Below, in pieces: positions 9,288 through 19,120 of a DNA stretch of 64,000 nt. Location: contig NZ_LR134173.1 of NCBI RefSeq assembly GCF_900635815.1, positions 3,256,001 to 3,320,000 of the forward strand, given 5' to 3'. This DNA is from Legionella cherrii. Lineage in GTDB: Bacteria; Pseudomonadota; Gammaproteobacteria; Legionellales; Legionellaceae. A program made the position numbers and the translations under genes. The stretch's first letter is position 1. Every line of letters starts with the position of its first letter. The notes under the pieces are model-generated. The model saw only the letters and a program-made list of their open reading frames with translations, made no database searches and was not told where the DNA came from.

Positions 9288-10790
9288 TTATGGTAGATAA
9301 TCATGGAGTTGTTTATGATTTATTTTTCCACTATGGGTCAATGGTATCGTGTCGATGAAGTATACTTTTACCGGAATTTTATAGTGTGCAATATATTGAG
9401 TGAGGAATTGACTCAGTTCGGGTTCAGTCAACCTCTTTCCATTTTTCAGCACCACAAAAGCTATGGGTACTTCTCCTTCATGTGGATCAGGAATCCCAAT
9501 TACTGCCGCTGCTTTAATTGCAGGATGCTGATAAATCGCAGCCTCAACTTCACCGGGCATGATATTTGAGGTGTTCCGAATAATGATATCCTTAATCCTC
9601 CCAGTAAAATAATAATTTCCCTGAATGTCTTGTTTTCCACTATCCCCCGTTCTAAACCACCCTTCGATAAATGTTTTTTGAGTTTCGTCCGGATTATGCC
9701 AATAATTTAGCATGAGTATATTTCCTTTTACCAAGATTTCACCCTCTTCACCTGGTGGCACTTCCTTACCTGATTGATCCACTAAACGTAATGTTACTCC
9801 TTTAACCGGCTTGCCAATGCAACCGCTTGAGGGATTTTTTTCCCTACAGACTGTCATCCAAATGCCCTCTGTCATACCATAACCAACGTGGATAGACATC
9901 CCGGAACAGGCAATAAATCGCTGTTGAACTGCCTCAGGCAATACATCACCGCCTGTATAAACACCGCGAAGTGAAGCGAAAGTATCGGCGGTACAACGTC
10001 CTGAGTCCAAAAGTTTCATTAGTGTATCAATGTGCGGGACTGCTAAAGTCGGTTTATGCTTCATTAAGCCATCTAAATATTCATTTAGGTTAAAACCATC
10101 ATATACCAAAACCGTACCGCCTCGTGACAAAGTAGAAAAAGTTTCCATAAAACCACTTATATGACATTGTGGTTCACACACGATCATCTTATCTTGAGAA
10201 GTAATTGTATCCAAAGCATCTGAAGTTGAATCTAATATTGCCTCAATTGAGCGCAGAGTATGCACAACACCCTTGGGCTTTCCAATAGACCCTGAAGTAT
10301 AAAAAATTACTGCGGGACTGTCATAAGAGAGCGCTGATACCTCAAATTCAGTAGGCGTATTTATGACATCATCAAACAAAGGGTAGCCATTAGTTTTCCC
10401 CTTTTTACTTACAACAAAGACTTGCTTAATACTGGTTTGAGTTAAATCAATTTTATCCAGTAAAAATAATTTTTCCTCTTCAATAATTAAAAAATAGGGC
10501 TCTGCATCCTGAATTACACGTTCCAATTCAGGAGGAGCATAACGACGATTTATAGGCATCGCAATACAACCTGCTTTAAAACAACCCAGATAAATAGAGA
10601 TTATTTCAACACAATTAGGCAGCATAAACGCAATACGTTCGCCCTTAAGTCCCATCTCAGTTAAAAAATGAGCAAAACCATTTGCAACGTTTTCCAACTC
10701 CTCGTAGGAAACACTTTTATTTGCCAATATAAGAGCGGTTTTTTGTACACTATCTTCCCTAGTTGAATAAATTAAGTTTTTAGTGAACAT
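9288..10790 (-). CDS. AMP-forming acyl-CoA synthetase/ligase
   Basis: A class I adenylate-forming enzyme of about 500 residues that activates a carboxylic acid as acyl-AMP and then as the CoA thioester. Visible motifs: the P-loop-like YTSGSIGKPKGV (about residues 165-176), GYGMTEG, the hinge region around GWFRTGDSG, and the C-terminal catalytic lysine in THSGKIN. No carrier domain is present. The start is ambiguous between an ATG at 10790 and a GTG at 10802; the ATG fits the family N-terminus better. The acid substrate is unknown; medium- or long-chain fatty acids, or crotonobetaine-like acids, are typical for this branch. Confidence 0.85.
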   Translation of the reverse strand: MFTKNLIYSTREDSVQKTALILANKSVSYEELENVANGFAHFLTEMGLKGERIAFMLPNCVEIISIYLGCFKAGCIAMPINRRYAPPELERVIQDAEPYFLIIEEEKLFLLDKIDLTQTSIKQVFVVSKKGKTNGYPLFDDVINTPTEFEVSALSYDSPAVIFYTSGSIGKPKGVVHTLRSIEAILDSTSDALDTITSQDKMIVCEPQCHISGFMETFSTLSRGGTVLVYDGFNLNEYLDGLMKHKPTLAVPHIDTLMKLLDSGRCTADTFASLRGVYTGGDVLPEAVQQRFIACSGMSIHVGYGMTEGIWMTVCREKNPSSGCIGKPVKGVTLRLVDQSGKEVPPGEEGEILVKGNILMLNYWHNPDETQKTFIEGWFRTGDSGKQDIQGNYYFTGRIKDIIIRNTSNIMPGEVEAAIYQHPAIKAAAVIGIPDPHEGEVPIAFVVLKNGKRLTEPELSQFLTQYIAHYKIPVKVYFIDTIPLTHSGKINHKQLHDYLP

Positions 10791-10941
10791 AAAGATACCC
10801 ACTATTCTTCAAGCAATTATTGTTATACTATAGGATAAATTTATTTACTCTATGTATGAATTTGCAACAGAGTGAATCTAGAAAACTTAATAAAAACTTC
10901 TTTACAATGTCTCATTGTGGAATTCAGTTATAGGGTTCATT

Positions 10942-13473
10942 ATGCCTACCATTCGATTCAGAGAAACCCCACTAATCCGTGAAATTTTAACAATTTATAA
11001 AGACTTGCGAACGAAAGTCATGGAAGACATGAAAAATAGCATTATTGAAGTTCCTGTAGAACAGCAAGGTTGGGGATATACATTTGGTCTGACCTATAAA
11101 GAAGGTGTTATAGAGGGATTGGAATATCCTCAGCCTGGTGGGTTATCAAACATAGCCAGAAAAATACAAGAACAAAATCATTCAAAAAAAACTAAAAAAA
11201 ACTGTGATTTTTTTAACTTTGTGTACAATACGTGTTATCAGTACATTGCGGATAATCAAAACCGTTATTTTGGTCGCGCCAATTTAAATGATATTTCACA
11301 TGGCAAAGTGATAGCGATGATTTTACTTGCCCACCTTTGCCGTCAAGCTTTGGAAAGACCCCTTGATGAACAAGAAAGGTACAAAGATAGAATTCAGCGT
11401 TTTACTGTTGAATTACTGAAACATAAAGACATTCAAAGTACAAATAGCCAAGATGACCAAATGCTTTCCTGTAAGTCGGCTCTTGAGCGCATATTTTCTG
11501 CATCACAACAAGACGACTCTTCTGATCAAGAAAATAAAATTGATGCTTATTATCATCATATTGAAGAAGCAACCCAAAAAATAAATGAATTACTTGTAGG
11601 CGTTGATAACTACTTGCTGCCATTGTTTAGTGGGCAAAATCAAATTGATGTGATGCATTTGCAGGCTCTGTATGAAAGAGAAAATCAAACTACTCTTACT
11701 GCTATAGAACAAAGAGTGATGCATGACCCCTTTATCGCGGAGCTATTTGGCCAACCTACAGCAGCTTTGCAAAAAGACAACTTTCTAACACTTTATAAAG
11801 GACTGGATTATCAATTCCCTAAAGAAGGAAATTTTTTATGGGAAGAGTTTGGGGAAGAACAACAAAAAAACTTCATTAATTTATTAAAATTGCGAGATAA
11901 ATTACACGTATTGCAAAATGAGCTTAAAAAACTGCATCAGTTTGCTAGTGGCAATAAAATCAGTTATTTCAATGATTTTATTAAATTGTCTGAACCTTAC
12001 TTAAAGGACATTCATCATGTCAAAAGTGAGTTAAATGTTCGTTTAGAAAAATTCGAAGCAGATTGCGGTAGCGTTTATCGAAAACGAAGCAAATCTCAAA
12101 GCGCAACACGAAACTTATGGGAACCTTTTTACTTAAATAAACTTCCATTAGTTGGGGTAAGAAATCATTTTATCACTACATCCCAACAAATTAGCGCAGC
12201 ATTTGCGAACATTCCATTTGATTGCTTTGATGCACTAAAAGAATTCAGTAAAGAAGCAAATGAGATTTTAAAACGAGGGTATGCGCTATTTGGCAACGAA
12301 TTTGAGGTGGTAGGTAGTGATTTTCAATCGGATATATCACGGGCACAAGCAAAAGAATTAAGTCGACAAGCCGAGCTTATTTTAGTAAAACAAAAAAATA
12401 TCTTGGCAGAATATGATGAACTTCTTCTGCAAGCACGACTATCTTCTGATGAAACCACAAAAAAACTGGTCGAAATTCTTGAACGTCGTCGAGCTATTAT
12501 TGCGCAAATTATCGAAGCCATTGAATCACAATCCACTGATATTGCTGAAGAAGAAGGTTTTGTTCTTGTTGAAAGCAATAGCCATGAAACTAAAATACTG
12601 GAAGAAGAACAAACTACTGGTTTTTTACAAATTATCAGAAACTATTTATCTCGCCCATCAGTGAGCTCGCTTGAATACAATGCATTACGAGAACAGCTGG
12701 AAAAGCAAGGCATTGAATTAAGCGAAGCCCGAAAAAGAAATGAGAGTGTCCAACAAGACAATCAAAGAAAAGATGAGTTGATTGTACAACGAGACCTAGA
12801 AATTAAAGCATTGGGTGGCGAAATTCAAAAAAGAGAGGGACAATTAAAGCTGCTCGCAGGTATTGCAAATATCCCCATGCTTGATGCGCATAATTCGCAA
12901 TTACTCATTAAGCGCATTACCAACAACCAAACTGCGCAAGTAAACGAATTATTAACTTTAGTAAAAAACATGGAGGCCATCATCCAACAAGGAAGAAATT
13001 ATGAAATAGCTTATGAGTCAAAAGCAAGCCAGTACGATAACTCACTCTTTTTTAGTCATAATAATAATGGAAAAAATCATGCACGCAAGGTTATGAATGA
13101 GTGGATAAATCATCTGTACGCCGTTACGAATCAAGTCATTACCGAAGCATTAGAAAATAAAAATCCTATGAATGCAGAGAAAATGATTGAGATCAGGAAA
13201 TTTCTCTCAGACACCATAGTTGCTTCAATGAATGATCTAATCACTACTGAAAATTACAGCAGCTATAAGCAACATTCGTTTCGAAATTATCTTCGTTATT
13301 TTCATCAACAGTTAATTGTTGATGGACAATTACAAGAGAGATTAGATGATGAACAAGCGCTAATAAAAGACGTTAATGCAATTTTTGCAACGGTGAATAA
13401 TTCGTTCAATAAAGAGGAATTAGAAGAATTCGAAATGTCGCTACAGAATCAAGGTGAATCATTCTGTATCTAG
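10942..13473 (+). CDS. Large coiled-coil hypothetical protein, Dot/Icm effector candidate
   Basis: This 843-residue protein has no signal peptide or membrane segment and matches no enzyme family I recognise. It is mostly helical. A strong coiled coil lies at about residues 580-645, rich in Glu, Gln, Lys and Arg heptads. The last 25 residues contain the acidic block EELEEFEMS, the kind of E-block that promotes Dot/Icm translocation. The start was placed at ATG 10942; an in-frame ATG at 10915 overlaps a small palindrome (ACAATG..CATTGT). It stands alone between a divergent acyl-CoA ligase and tRNA-Lys, as many Legionella effector genes do. The effector role is inference. Confidence 0.65.
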   Translation: MPTIRFRETPLIREILTIYKDLRTKVMEDMKNSIIEVPVEQQGWGYTFGLTYKEGVIEGLEYPQPGGLSNIARKIQEQNHSKKTKKNCDFFNFVYNTCYQYIADNQNRYFGRANLNDISHGKVIAMILLAHLCRQALERPLDEQERYKDRIQRFTVELLKHKDIQSTNSQDDQMLSCKSALERIFSASQQDDSSDQENKIDAYYHHIEEATQKINELLVGVDNYLLPLFSGQNQIDVMHLQALYERENQTTLTAIEQRVMHDPFIAELFGQPTAALQKDNFLTLYKGLDYQFPKEGNFLWEEFGEEQQKNFINLLKLRDKLHVLQNELKKLHQFASGNKISYFNDFIKLSEPYLKDIHHVKSELNVRLEKFEADCGSVYRKRSKSQSATRNLWEPFYLNKLPLVGVRNHFITTSQQISAAFANIPFDCFDALKEFSKEANEILKRGYALFGNEFEVVGSDFQSDISRAQAKELSRQAELILVKQKNILAEYDELLLQARLSSDETTKKLVEILERRRAIIAQIIEAIESQSTDIAEEEGFVLVESNSHETKILEEEQTTGFLQIIRNYLSRPSVSSLEYNALREQLEKQGIELSEARKRNESVQQDNQRKDELIVQRDLEIKALGGEIQKREGQLKLLAGIANIPMLDAHNSQLLIKRITNNQTAQVNELLTLVKNMEAIIQQGRNYEIAYESKASQYDNSLFFSHNNNGKNHARKVMNEWINHLYAVTNQVITEALENKNPMNAEKMIEIRKFLSDTIVASMNDLITTENYSSYKQHSFRNYLRYFHQQLIVDGQLQERLDDEQALIKDVNAIFATVNNSFNKEELEEFEMSLQNQGESFCI

Positions 13474-13488
13474 GCCGATGTTTCTTGA

Positions 13489-13561
13489 TAGGCCGTATAG
13501 GGTTCGAACCTATGACCAAGAGATTAAGAGTCTCCTGCTCTACCAGCTGAGCTAACGGCCC
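13489..13561 (-). tRNA. tRNA-Lys (anticodon CTT)
   Basis: The reverse strand folds as a complete cloverleaf of 73 nt. The acceptor GGGCCGT pairs with ACGGCCT (G-U at the first pair). The D-arm is AGCTCAGCTGGTAGAGC, the anticodon loop CTCTTAA gives anticodon CTT, the TpsiC arm is GGTTCGAACC, and the discriminator is A. CCA is not encoded. It lies 15 bp beyond a convergent effector candidate; no flanking attachment-type repeat was seen. Confidence 0.95.
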
Positions 13562-13764
13562 GTTTTAAAATGAATGGTAATCACATCCACAATATATTGA
13601 TTACACATAAAATAGTAGCTGATAAAAATAAATTTTGCTATATGACAATTCATTATCATAAAAGTTGTTACTACAGGTTATTTTAAGTGCCTCAATCTCG
13701 TCCTGTTCAATAACAAAAAGCCTAGTCCCGGATACGGCAAAGTATTACCATTCCGAGACTTTTT

Positions 13765-14994
13765 TTAACTAGGAGACTCTACAGGATAAAGTTTTGCAGT
13801 TCGATAATTCTCTCGATACGTCAGAAACAGAAACCCGATAACCCCCATTGCCAGGGTAACAGGAATAACGCCTACTCCATAAACAAAAGCATTTGCTTCA
13901 CGAATACCGCCATTTGCATTGATTACAAAACCAATCACTGAATGAAAGGCATAGCCAAAAATCATGATGATCATATTGGCAATCGCCGTAGTCAAACCTG
14001 CAAGGTGCTCTGGCACAAAAGTTGAAACTTTATAAATCGCCAAGATTTGATAAGCGCAGCACATTCCAACCAATATAAAGGATATCGTAATACTGGATAC
14101 CGTTAACATCCCAGCAATAAGTAAGGTAAAGACCACGAACATGGTTATTCCTGCGGCAATAATCGTTCCCAGGTAATACCCTGTTTTTTCCGCGATTAAA
14201 CTTAAAATCGGCGAGCCAAAACACATTCCTATGAAAATCATTGAAGGCAAATAATTTGCTGTCGATGTATTCAAACCGTAGACCTGTTTTAAAAAGCCCG
14301 ATCCCCATACATCAGAAAAACCTTCAAGTGGACCTAGCATCAATCCTGCAAACAAACACAGCAAAATTACTTTTTTGTTGGTAAACACCGTTTTAATATT
14401 TGTAAGGGCTGAGGCCTGATAAGTAGGCTTCTCGTCAGGTACAATAAAATAAGTGATGCAGGCAAGAATGAGTCCAACAGCAATAAATACTTCGACTACC
14501 ATTTTATAACCCACTGCATGGCACATATAACTAACAGGACCACCACCATAAACAGCCCCTATCAGCCCTATCATCACAGAAAAACTGAGCATTCTAGAAA
14601 AATGCTGCTCTTTGAACGTCATTCGTATTATTTTAAATGTTCCCAAAATTGCAGCTGAAGAGCCAATACCAATGAGCGCTCTTCCTACAAGAGGATATGC
14701 CCAATGGTCTGCAAAAATAAGGGGTAACAATCCGACAACTGGAAGCAAAATGCATAAAGTCATCACTTTTCTTGGACCATAACGATCCAGCATAATCCCG
14801 ATTGGCAAATGCATTAAGGAATAACCAAGATAATAAACACCAGAAAACTGCCCAAATACTGTGGCATCAATGTGAAATTGCGATGTAATATCATCCATCA
14901 TGATATTGGGCATTACTCTTAGAACATATTGGTACGCATAAAATATGGATGCAACAATCCAAACAAACCAGGCAACAATTCGTGATGTAGACAT
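13765..14994 (-). CDS. MFS transporter
   Basis: This 409-residue integral membrane protein has about 12 hydrophobic segments and the major-facilitator loop motif between helices 2 and 3 (GIMLDRYGPRKVM). It should move a small solute across the inner membrane; the substrate cannot be inferred. The start was set at ATG 14994, which has AGGA upstream and begins MSTSRIVAWF; the upstream in-frame extension of 13 residues is not MFS-like. It is divergent from an Lrp/AsnC regulator 201 bp away, which plausibly controls it in response to an amino acid. Confidence 0.85.
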   Translation of the reverse strand: MSTSRIVAWFVWIVASIFYAYQYVLRVMPNIMMDDITSQFHIDATVFGQFSGVYYLGYSLMHLPIGIMLDRYGPRKVMTLCILLPVVGLLPLIFADHWAYPLVGRALIGIGSSAAILGTFKIIRMTFKEQHFSRMLSFSVMIGLIGAVYGGGPVSYMCHAVGYKMVVEVFIAVGLILACITYFIVPDEKPTYQASALTNIKTVFTNKKVILLCLFAGLMLGPLEGFSDVWGSGFLKQVYGLNTSTANYLPSMIFIGMCFGSPILSLIAEKTGYYLGTIIAAGITMFVVFTLLIAGMLTVSSITISFILVGMCCAYQILAIYKVSTFVPEHLAGLTTAIANMIIMIFGYAFHSVIGFVINANGGIREANAFVYGVGVIPVTLAMGVIGFLFLTYRENYRTAKLYPVESPS

Positions 14995-15195
14995 AAAAAT
15001 CCTCGAAAAAACAAGCAGCCAATTGATGCACAATGACTATAACCTGCGCATCAATATATTCTAATTCATTTCTTTTGAAATTTTATTGCAAATATAGGCG
15101 TTTAATGACTAAATTTGAATTTTAATTTCATCATATTATGATTTATTAGAATAAAATGCTAAAATAAAAAATATTTATGTAATTTTTAAAAAGTT

Positions 15196-15663
15196 ATGGA
15201 CCGTACAGATAAAAAAATTCTTGAAATCCTGCAAGCCAATTGCCAAATTAACAACCAAGAACTCGCTGACATGGTGGCTTTATCTCCTTCCCCTTGTCTT
15301 CGCCGAGTTAAGTTGTTAGAAGATCAGGGTTACATCAAAAAAAAGGTTGCCCTTCTTGAACCTGAAAAAATCGGTTTAAAATTATCCGTGATTGTTTTGG
15401 TTGGATTAAACAGTCATCAGCCTTCCGTGATGAGTCAGTTTGAAGAAGCGGTGCGTTTTCTTCCTGAAATAGTTCAGTGTTATTTAATCACCGGCCAATC
15501 TGCAGATTACGTATTGAAAGTGATTGTACCTGATCTCAATGCCTATCAATCTTTTTTATTAGATAAACTAACACGTATCAATGGGGTAACCAGCGTACAA
15601 TCCAGTTTTATATTGAGAACAATTTGCGAGACAACGACGCTGCCATTAGATCATCTCGATTAG
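15196..15663 (+). CDS. Lrp/AsnC family transcriptional regulator
   Basis: This 155-residue protein has the two-domain Lrp layout. An N-terminal winged helix-turn-helix spans about residues 3-62 (MDRTDKKILEILQ and LSPSPCLRRVKLLEDQG). A RAM/AsnC ligand domain follows, where TGQSADYVLKV is the usual amino-acid-binding loop region. Such proteins form dimers or octamers and respond to amino acids. The very AT-rich 201-bp gap to the divergent MFS gene is the likely operator, so local control of that transporter is a reasonable inference. Global Lrp itself is less likely than a paralogue. Confidence 0.9.
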   Translation: MDRTDKKILEILQANCQINNQELADMVALSPSPCLRRVKLLEDQGYIKKKVALLEPEKIGLKLSVIVLVGLNSHQPSVMSQFEEAVRFLPEIVQCYLITGQSADYVLKVIVPDLNAYQSFLLDKLTRINGVTSVQSSFILRTICETTTLPLDHLD

Positions 15664-15923
15664 TGATACTTCCGGTGTATTTAATGAAACGAATAACTTT
15701 TCCTGGCTACATCCAGGATTGTCCTCTCTTAAAGCACCTCTTTTTCTATTCTCTCCATAATCACCTCAAATTAAAATTTCTGGAATTTGCTTTCTTCATA
15801 TACCCAAGGTATACAATTTAAGGTAATACTTAAAGTGCCTCATTGAATAATATCGATAAATTGCGGAGCGCAGATGCTTTGGCTGAACCGCATATATGTC
15901 ATTGAATAAAAGGGAAATAATAG

Positions 15924-18179
15924 ATGACAAAAACAGTTGACTTTTTACTTATTGGCGCAGGACTTTCCTGCGCATTTAGTGCTGACACTTTGAGAAAAGA
16001 AGGTGCTAATGGCAAAATCACCATTCTATCGGAAGAAAGTTTTCTCCCCTACCTCCGTCCTCAACTCGCTAGAGGATTTTTGATTGGAGCACGAGAAAAA
16101 GAACAGCTGGTTTTATTCGATGAAGACTATTATAAAAAAAATGATATTGAGGTTCTACTCAATACCAAAGCACTATCTGTTGATACAGAAAAAAAGAGAG
16201 TCAAAACCGATCATGCTGGAAACCTATACTTTAACCAATTGCTTATTGCCACAGGTTGCAGCCCCAGAAGGTTTTATCTACCAGGAAGTCAATTAGATAA
16301 GATCTACTACCTTAAAACAATTCTCGACGCCCAACCAATCATTCATGAAATAAAAAATGCAAAAAAAGTAGTCATTTTGGGAGGAAGCTATATTAGCGTT
16401 GAGATCGCTTCTTTATTGGTGAAAAAAAAGATAAAGGTCACAATTGTTACCGAAGAATTTCATTTATTCAATGTCAGTTCTTCTGCTGAGGTTGCTGCTT
16501 TTATAACTCAAAATGGCGTTGAAGTACTCCTCAATGAAACAGTAAAAAAATTTAACGGTAAAAATCAGGTTCACTCAGTCGAGACCAGCACAGGAAAAAT
16601 TTTATCATGTGACTTTGTACTCATTAGCGATAAATATTTTCCGGATACTGATTTTCTCCAAGGCAGTGGCATTGAAGTCAATGACGGCATCATTGTAGAT
16701 CAATACCTACAAACGAATAAAAAAGATATCTACGCCTCGGGTGATGTTGCTAATTTCTTTGATCCCGTATTTAGAAGATGTCATCGAAATGGAGGAGTGG
16801 ATAATGCGATTAAACAAGGAAAAATTGCCGCTTATAACATGATGGGAATGAGAAAAAGCTACCACAGTGCATCCTATTTCAATCTCCATGCCTTTGATAC
16901 ATATATTGTCATTATTGGTGATACAACGGATGCTACAGAGCAAATTATCAGAGGATCGATTAAGGAAAAAAATTGCTCAATATTGTATTTAAAAGATGGA
17001 TTGTTGCAAGGTGCCTTTTTTTCTGGGCGCCCTATAGAAGAAATTAAAGCTGCAGAATCACTCATTATCAATCGAGTCAATATAAAGACCCATAAAAAAA
17101 AGCTTTTTGATATAAACTTCCCCCTGGAGAAAATTGCACTCCAAACAATTCTTACCCTACAGGGAGGCGGTGCTTTAGGGGCTTTTGAATGTGGCGTGGT
17201 CAAGGCGATGGAAGAGCATGGAGTTTATCCAGATATTGTTTCCGGAATTTCTATAGGTGCATTTAACTCCGCAATTATTGCTGGAAATCCAAAACATGCT
17301 ACTGAGGCTTTAGAAAGTTTTTGGAATGATCTTGCTTTAGATACATTGCAGGTTTCCGATGAACAAACTCGGCGTATTCTCTCTTCTTGGCAGGCTATGA
17401 TTTGGGGCTCCCCCAACTTCTTTCATCCCAAATGGACAATGCCAATATTTAGTGCAGCTCAATCTCCAATACACTGGACAAGTTTTTACGATACTTTTTA
17501 CGTTAAGGATCTTTTACGCAAATACATTAATTGTGATACGTTAAAGGACAGCCCCATTCGTCTGCTTGTCATGGCAGTTAATGTTGAAACATCTGAATTT
17601 GAAACGTTTGATAGTTATACTGATAACATCACTCTAGACCATATTCTTGCCAGTGGCAGTTTGCCTCCAGGCTTTCCATGGACAACCATTCATGATAAAC
17701 ATTACTGGGATGGGGGAATCATAAGCAATACCCCAATTGATTCAACACTTGATGTCTGCGGCCAATCAAACAAAAAAATTTATACCGTTGAGCTCTATTC
17801 AAGGCATCGAGCTCTTCCTAAAAATATGATTGAGGTTCTCTCAAGAAAAGATGAGATCTTATACTCAGAAAAGATAAGAAAAGACATACGAACTACAGAT
17901 CTCATCAACAACTATAAAAAGCTAATTGAACAAATTTTGCGTTTATGTGAACCTAAAGTGGCTGAAGAAATCAGACAATTCCCTGCTTACATTCAAGCAA
18001 TGGGTGATGCGGGCATCCAATCCATCACGCGAATTATCCGCGAAGTAGGAAAAAATGAACCCTATTCATGGGACTCTGATTTTTCAAGAGAGACTATAGA
18101 GCAGCATAAGAAAAATGGTTATAAAACGGCGAAGAAAATCCTGGAAAAAGAAGCATTGAAAAAGAAATCGGTCAAATAA
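15924..18179 (+). CDS. Fusion of FAD/NAD oxidoreductase and patatin-like phospholipase
   Basis: Residues 1 to about 400 are a pyridine-nucleotide-disulfide oxidoreductase of the ferredoxin-reductase/AIF kind. They show an N-terminal FAD motif (GAGLSCAFSA), LLIATGCSPR, an NAD motif (VVILGGSYISVEIA) and a second FAD motif (DIYASGDVA). Residues about 408-751 are a patatin lipase with oxyanion loop GGGALG (414-419), nucleophile Ser443 in GISIG, and catalytic Asp596 in WDGG; FETFDS and ASGSLPPGFP match the DUF3734-type patatins. All key residues of both halves appear intact and the coding frame is unbroken. Redox-gated acyl hydrolysis is a hypothesis. AAGGGAAATAATAG precedes the ATG. It is monocistronic. 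Confidence 0.85.
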   Translation: MTKTVDFLLIGAGLSCAFSADTLRKEGANGKITILSEESFLPYLRPQLARGFLIGAREKEQLVLFDEDYYKKNDIEVLLNTKALSVDTEKKRVKTDHAGNLYFNQLLIATGCSPRRFYLPGSQLDKIYYLKTILDAQPIIHEIKNAKKVVILGGSYISVEIASLLVKKKIKVTIVTEEFHLFNVSSSAEVAAFITQNGVEVLLNETVKKFNGKNQVHSVETSTGKILSCDFVLISDKYFPDTDFLQGSGIEVNDGIIVDQYLQTNKKDIYASGDVANFFDPVFRRCHRNGGVDNAIKQGKIAAYNMMGMRKSYHSASYFNLHAFDTYIVIIGDTTDATEQIIRGSIKEKNCSILYLKDGLLQGAFFSGRPIEEIKAAESLIINRVNIKTHKKKLFDINFPLEKIALQTILTLQGGGALGAFECGVVKAMEEHGVYPDIVSGISIGAFNSAIIAGNPKHATEALESFWNDLALDTLQVSDEQTRRILSSWQAMIWGSPNFFHPKWTMPIFSAAQSPIHWTSFYDTFYVKDLLRKYINCDTLKDSPIRLLVMAVNVETSEFETFDSYTDNITLDHILASGSLPPGFPWTTIHDKHYWDGGIISNTPIDSTLDVCGQSNKKIYTVELYSRHRALPKNMIEVLSRKDEILYSEKIRKDIRTTDLINNYKKLIEQILRLCEPKVAEEIRQFPAYIQAMGDAGIQSITRIIREVGKNEPYSWDSDFSRETIEQHKKNGYKTAKKILEKEALKKKSVK

Positions 18180-18477
18180 ATCAGATTGACCCTAATGGGA
18201 CTAAGTGAAGGAAAAATAACTCCTCGCTACATCCCCAGGCTTGTCCGCGAGAGGTGGAAATGGACTAAATTGAGTCAAAAATTCATTACATAATGCCATA
18301 CAGATATGGTGTAACCTACAATTTGACTAAAATTCATGTTATATCAGTTGTATTGTTTCTCAGTAAGCATTATTGAAAATAAGGTACGTCATTCTCTACG
18401 AAGGCGGGAATTACTTGGATGCAGTTTGGCAATTAGCGTATCATTCCAAACTATTTTTTTAACAAAGCTTTCTCAGT

Positions 18478-19110
18478 ATGAAAAGGACCATCATGCTCTG
18501 GGCACTGATTTCTCTATTTTTCTTCTGGTTAGTTTTTCGAGAGCTCACGGGTAATTTACCCATATCCAAAGGATATCTTATCACCGTTCTGAGCTTGGCT
18601 TTGTTATTTGCATGGCCTCCATATCATCACTGGCACTTTGAACGTTTTTTAACAGCTATAGCTGGCCAACTTGCTGAGAATCACCCGGCAAAAGTACATT
18701 GCAATACTTTATTTGACACACTGTTTGATGAAGAACCCAGAGTTTATGGTCATGCTGATCCTAAAACTGGATATATTGTCATCCAATATCCGAGATGCTC
18801 TCTATTAATGGATTATCTTAAGCATCCTGAACTTGCAAACATGCAAGAATTGATTAGTTTGGATATCCTGACCCATGAAAGCATGCATGCACGGGGTGAA
18901 TACAATGAAGCGAAAACTGAATGTGAGGCAGTACAAAGAAACTATCGCACAGCAAAACTGCTTGGGGTTCCAGACAATATTGCGAAACAAAATGCTCTTG
19001 ACTACTACAATGGCTTTTACATGAAGCGTCACGATGGTTATTTCTCAAAAGAATGTGCTCCAGGTAAAACCCTGGATGAACATTTAAATGATTCAACGTG
19101 GGATGAATAA
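18478..19110 (+). CDS. Membrane-anchored protein with HExxH motif
   Basis: This 210-residue protein has two hydrophobic segments near the N-terminus (about 5-20 and 32-46), then a soluble domain containing HESMH (His133, Glu134, His137) followed by acidic residues at 141, 144 and 148. The HExxH pattern with a downstream Glu is typical of zincin-type metalloproteases, so a membrane-attached metallohydrolase is possible. The family was not recognised and the motif alone is weak evidence. The upstream 298 bp hold no gene. It is convergent with the Nudix gene, only 10 bp away, so no standard terminator separates them. Confidence 0.6.
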   Translation: MKRTIMLWALISLFFFWLVFRELTGNLPISKGYLITVLSLALLFAWPPYHHWHFERFLTAIAGQLAENHPAKVHCNTLFDTLFDEEPRVYGHADPKTGYIVIQYPRCSLLMDYLKHPELANMQELISLDILTHESMHARGEYNEAKTECEAVQRNYRTAKLLGVPDNIAKQNALDYYNGFYMKRHDGYFSKECAPGKTLDEHLNDSTWDE

Positions 19111-19120
19111 TTAGGTCTGC

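Noticed and set aside
9101..9358. An 85-residue forward open frame overlapping the end of the 8425 gene
   Set aside because: It overlaps a convergent acyl-CoA ligase by 70 bp, shows no family likeness and no ribosome site; a frameshifted extension of the upstream gene is possible but unsupported.
13489..13561. tRNA-Lys as an island attachment site
   Set aside because: No integrase gene and no repeat of the tRNA 3' end was seen in the window.
18180..18477. A 72-residue frame and weak CTCGC/GCGAG repeat in the gap before the HExxH gene
   Set aside because: The frame overlaps the real gene start in a different phase; the 5-bp stem is too short to call a terminator.
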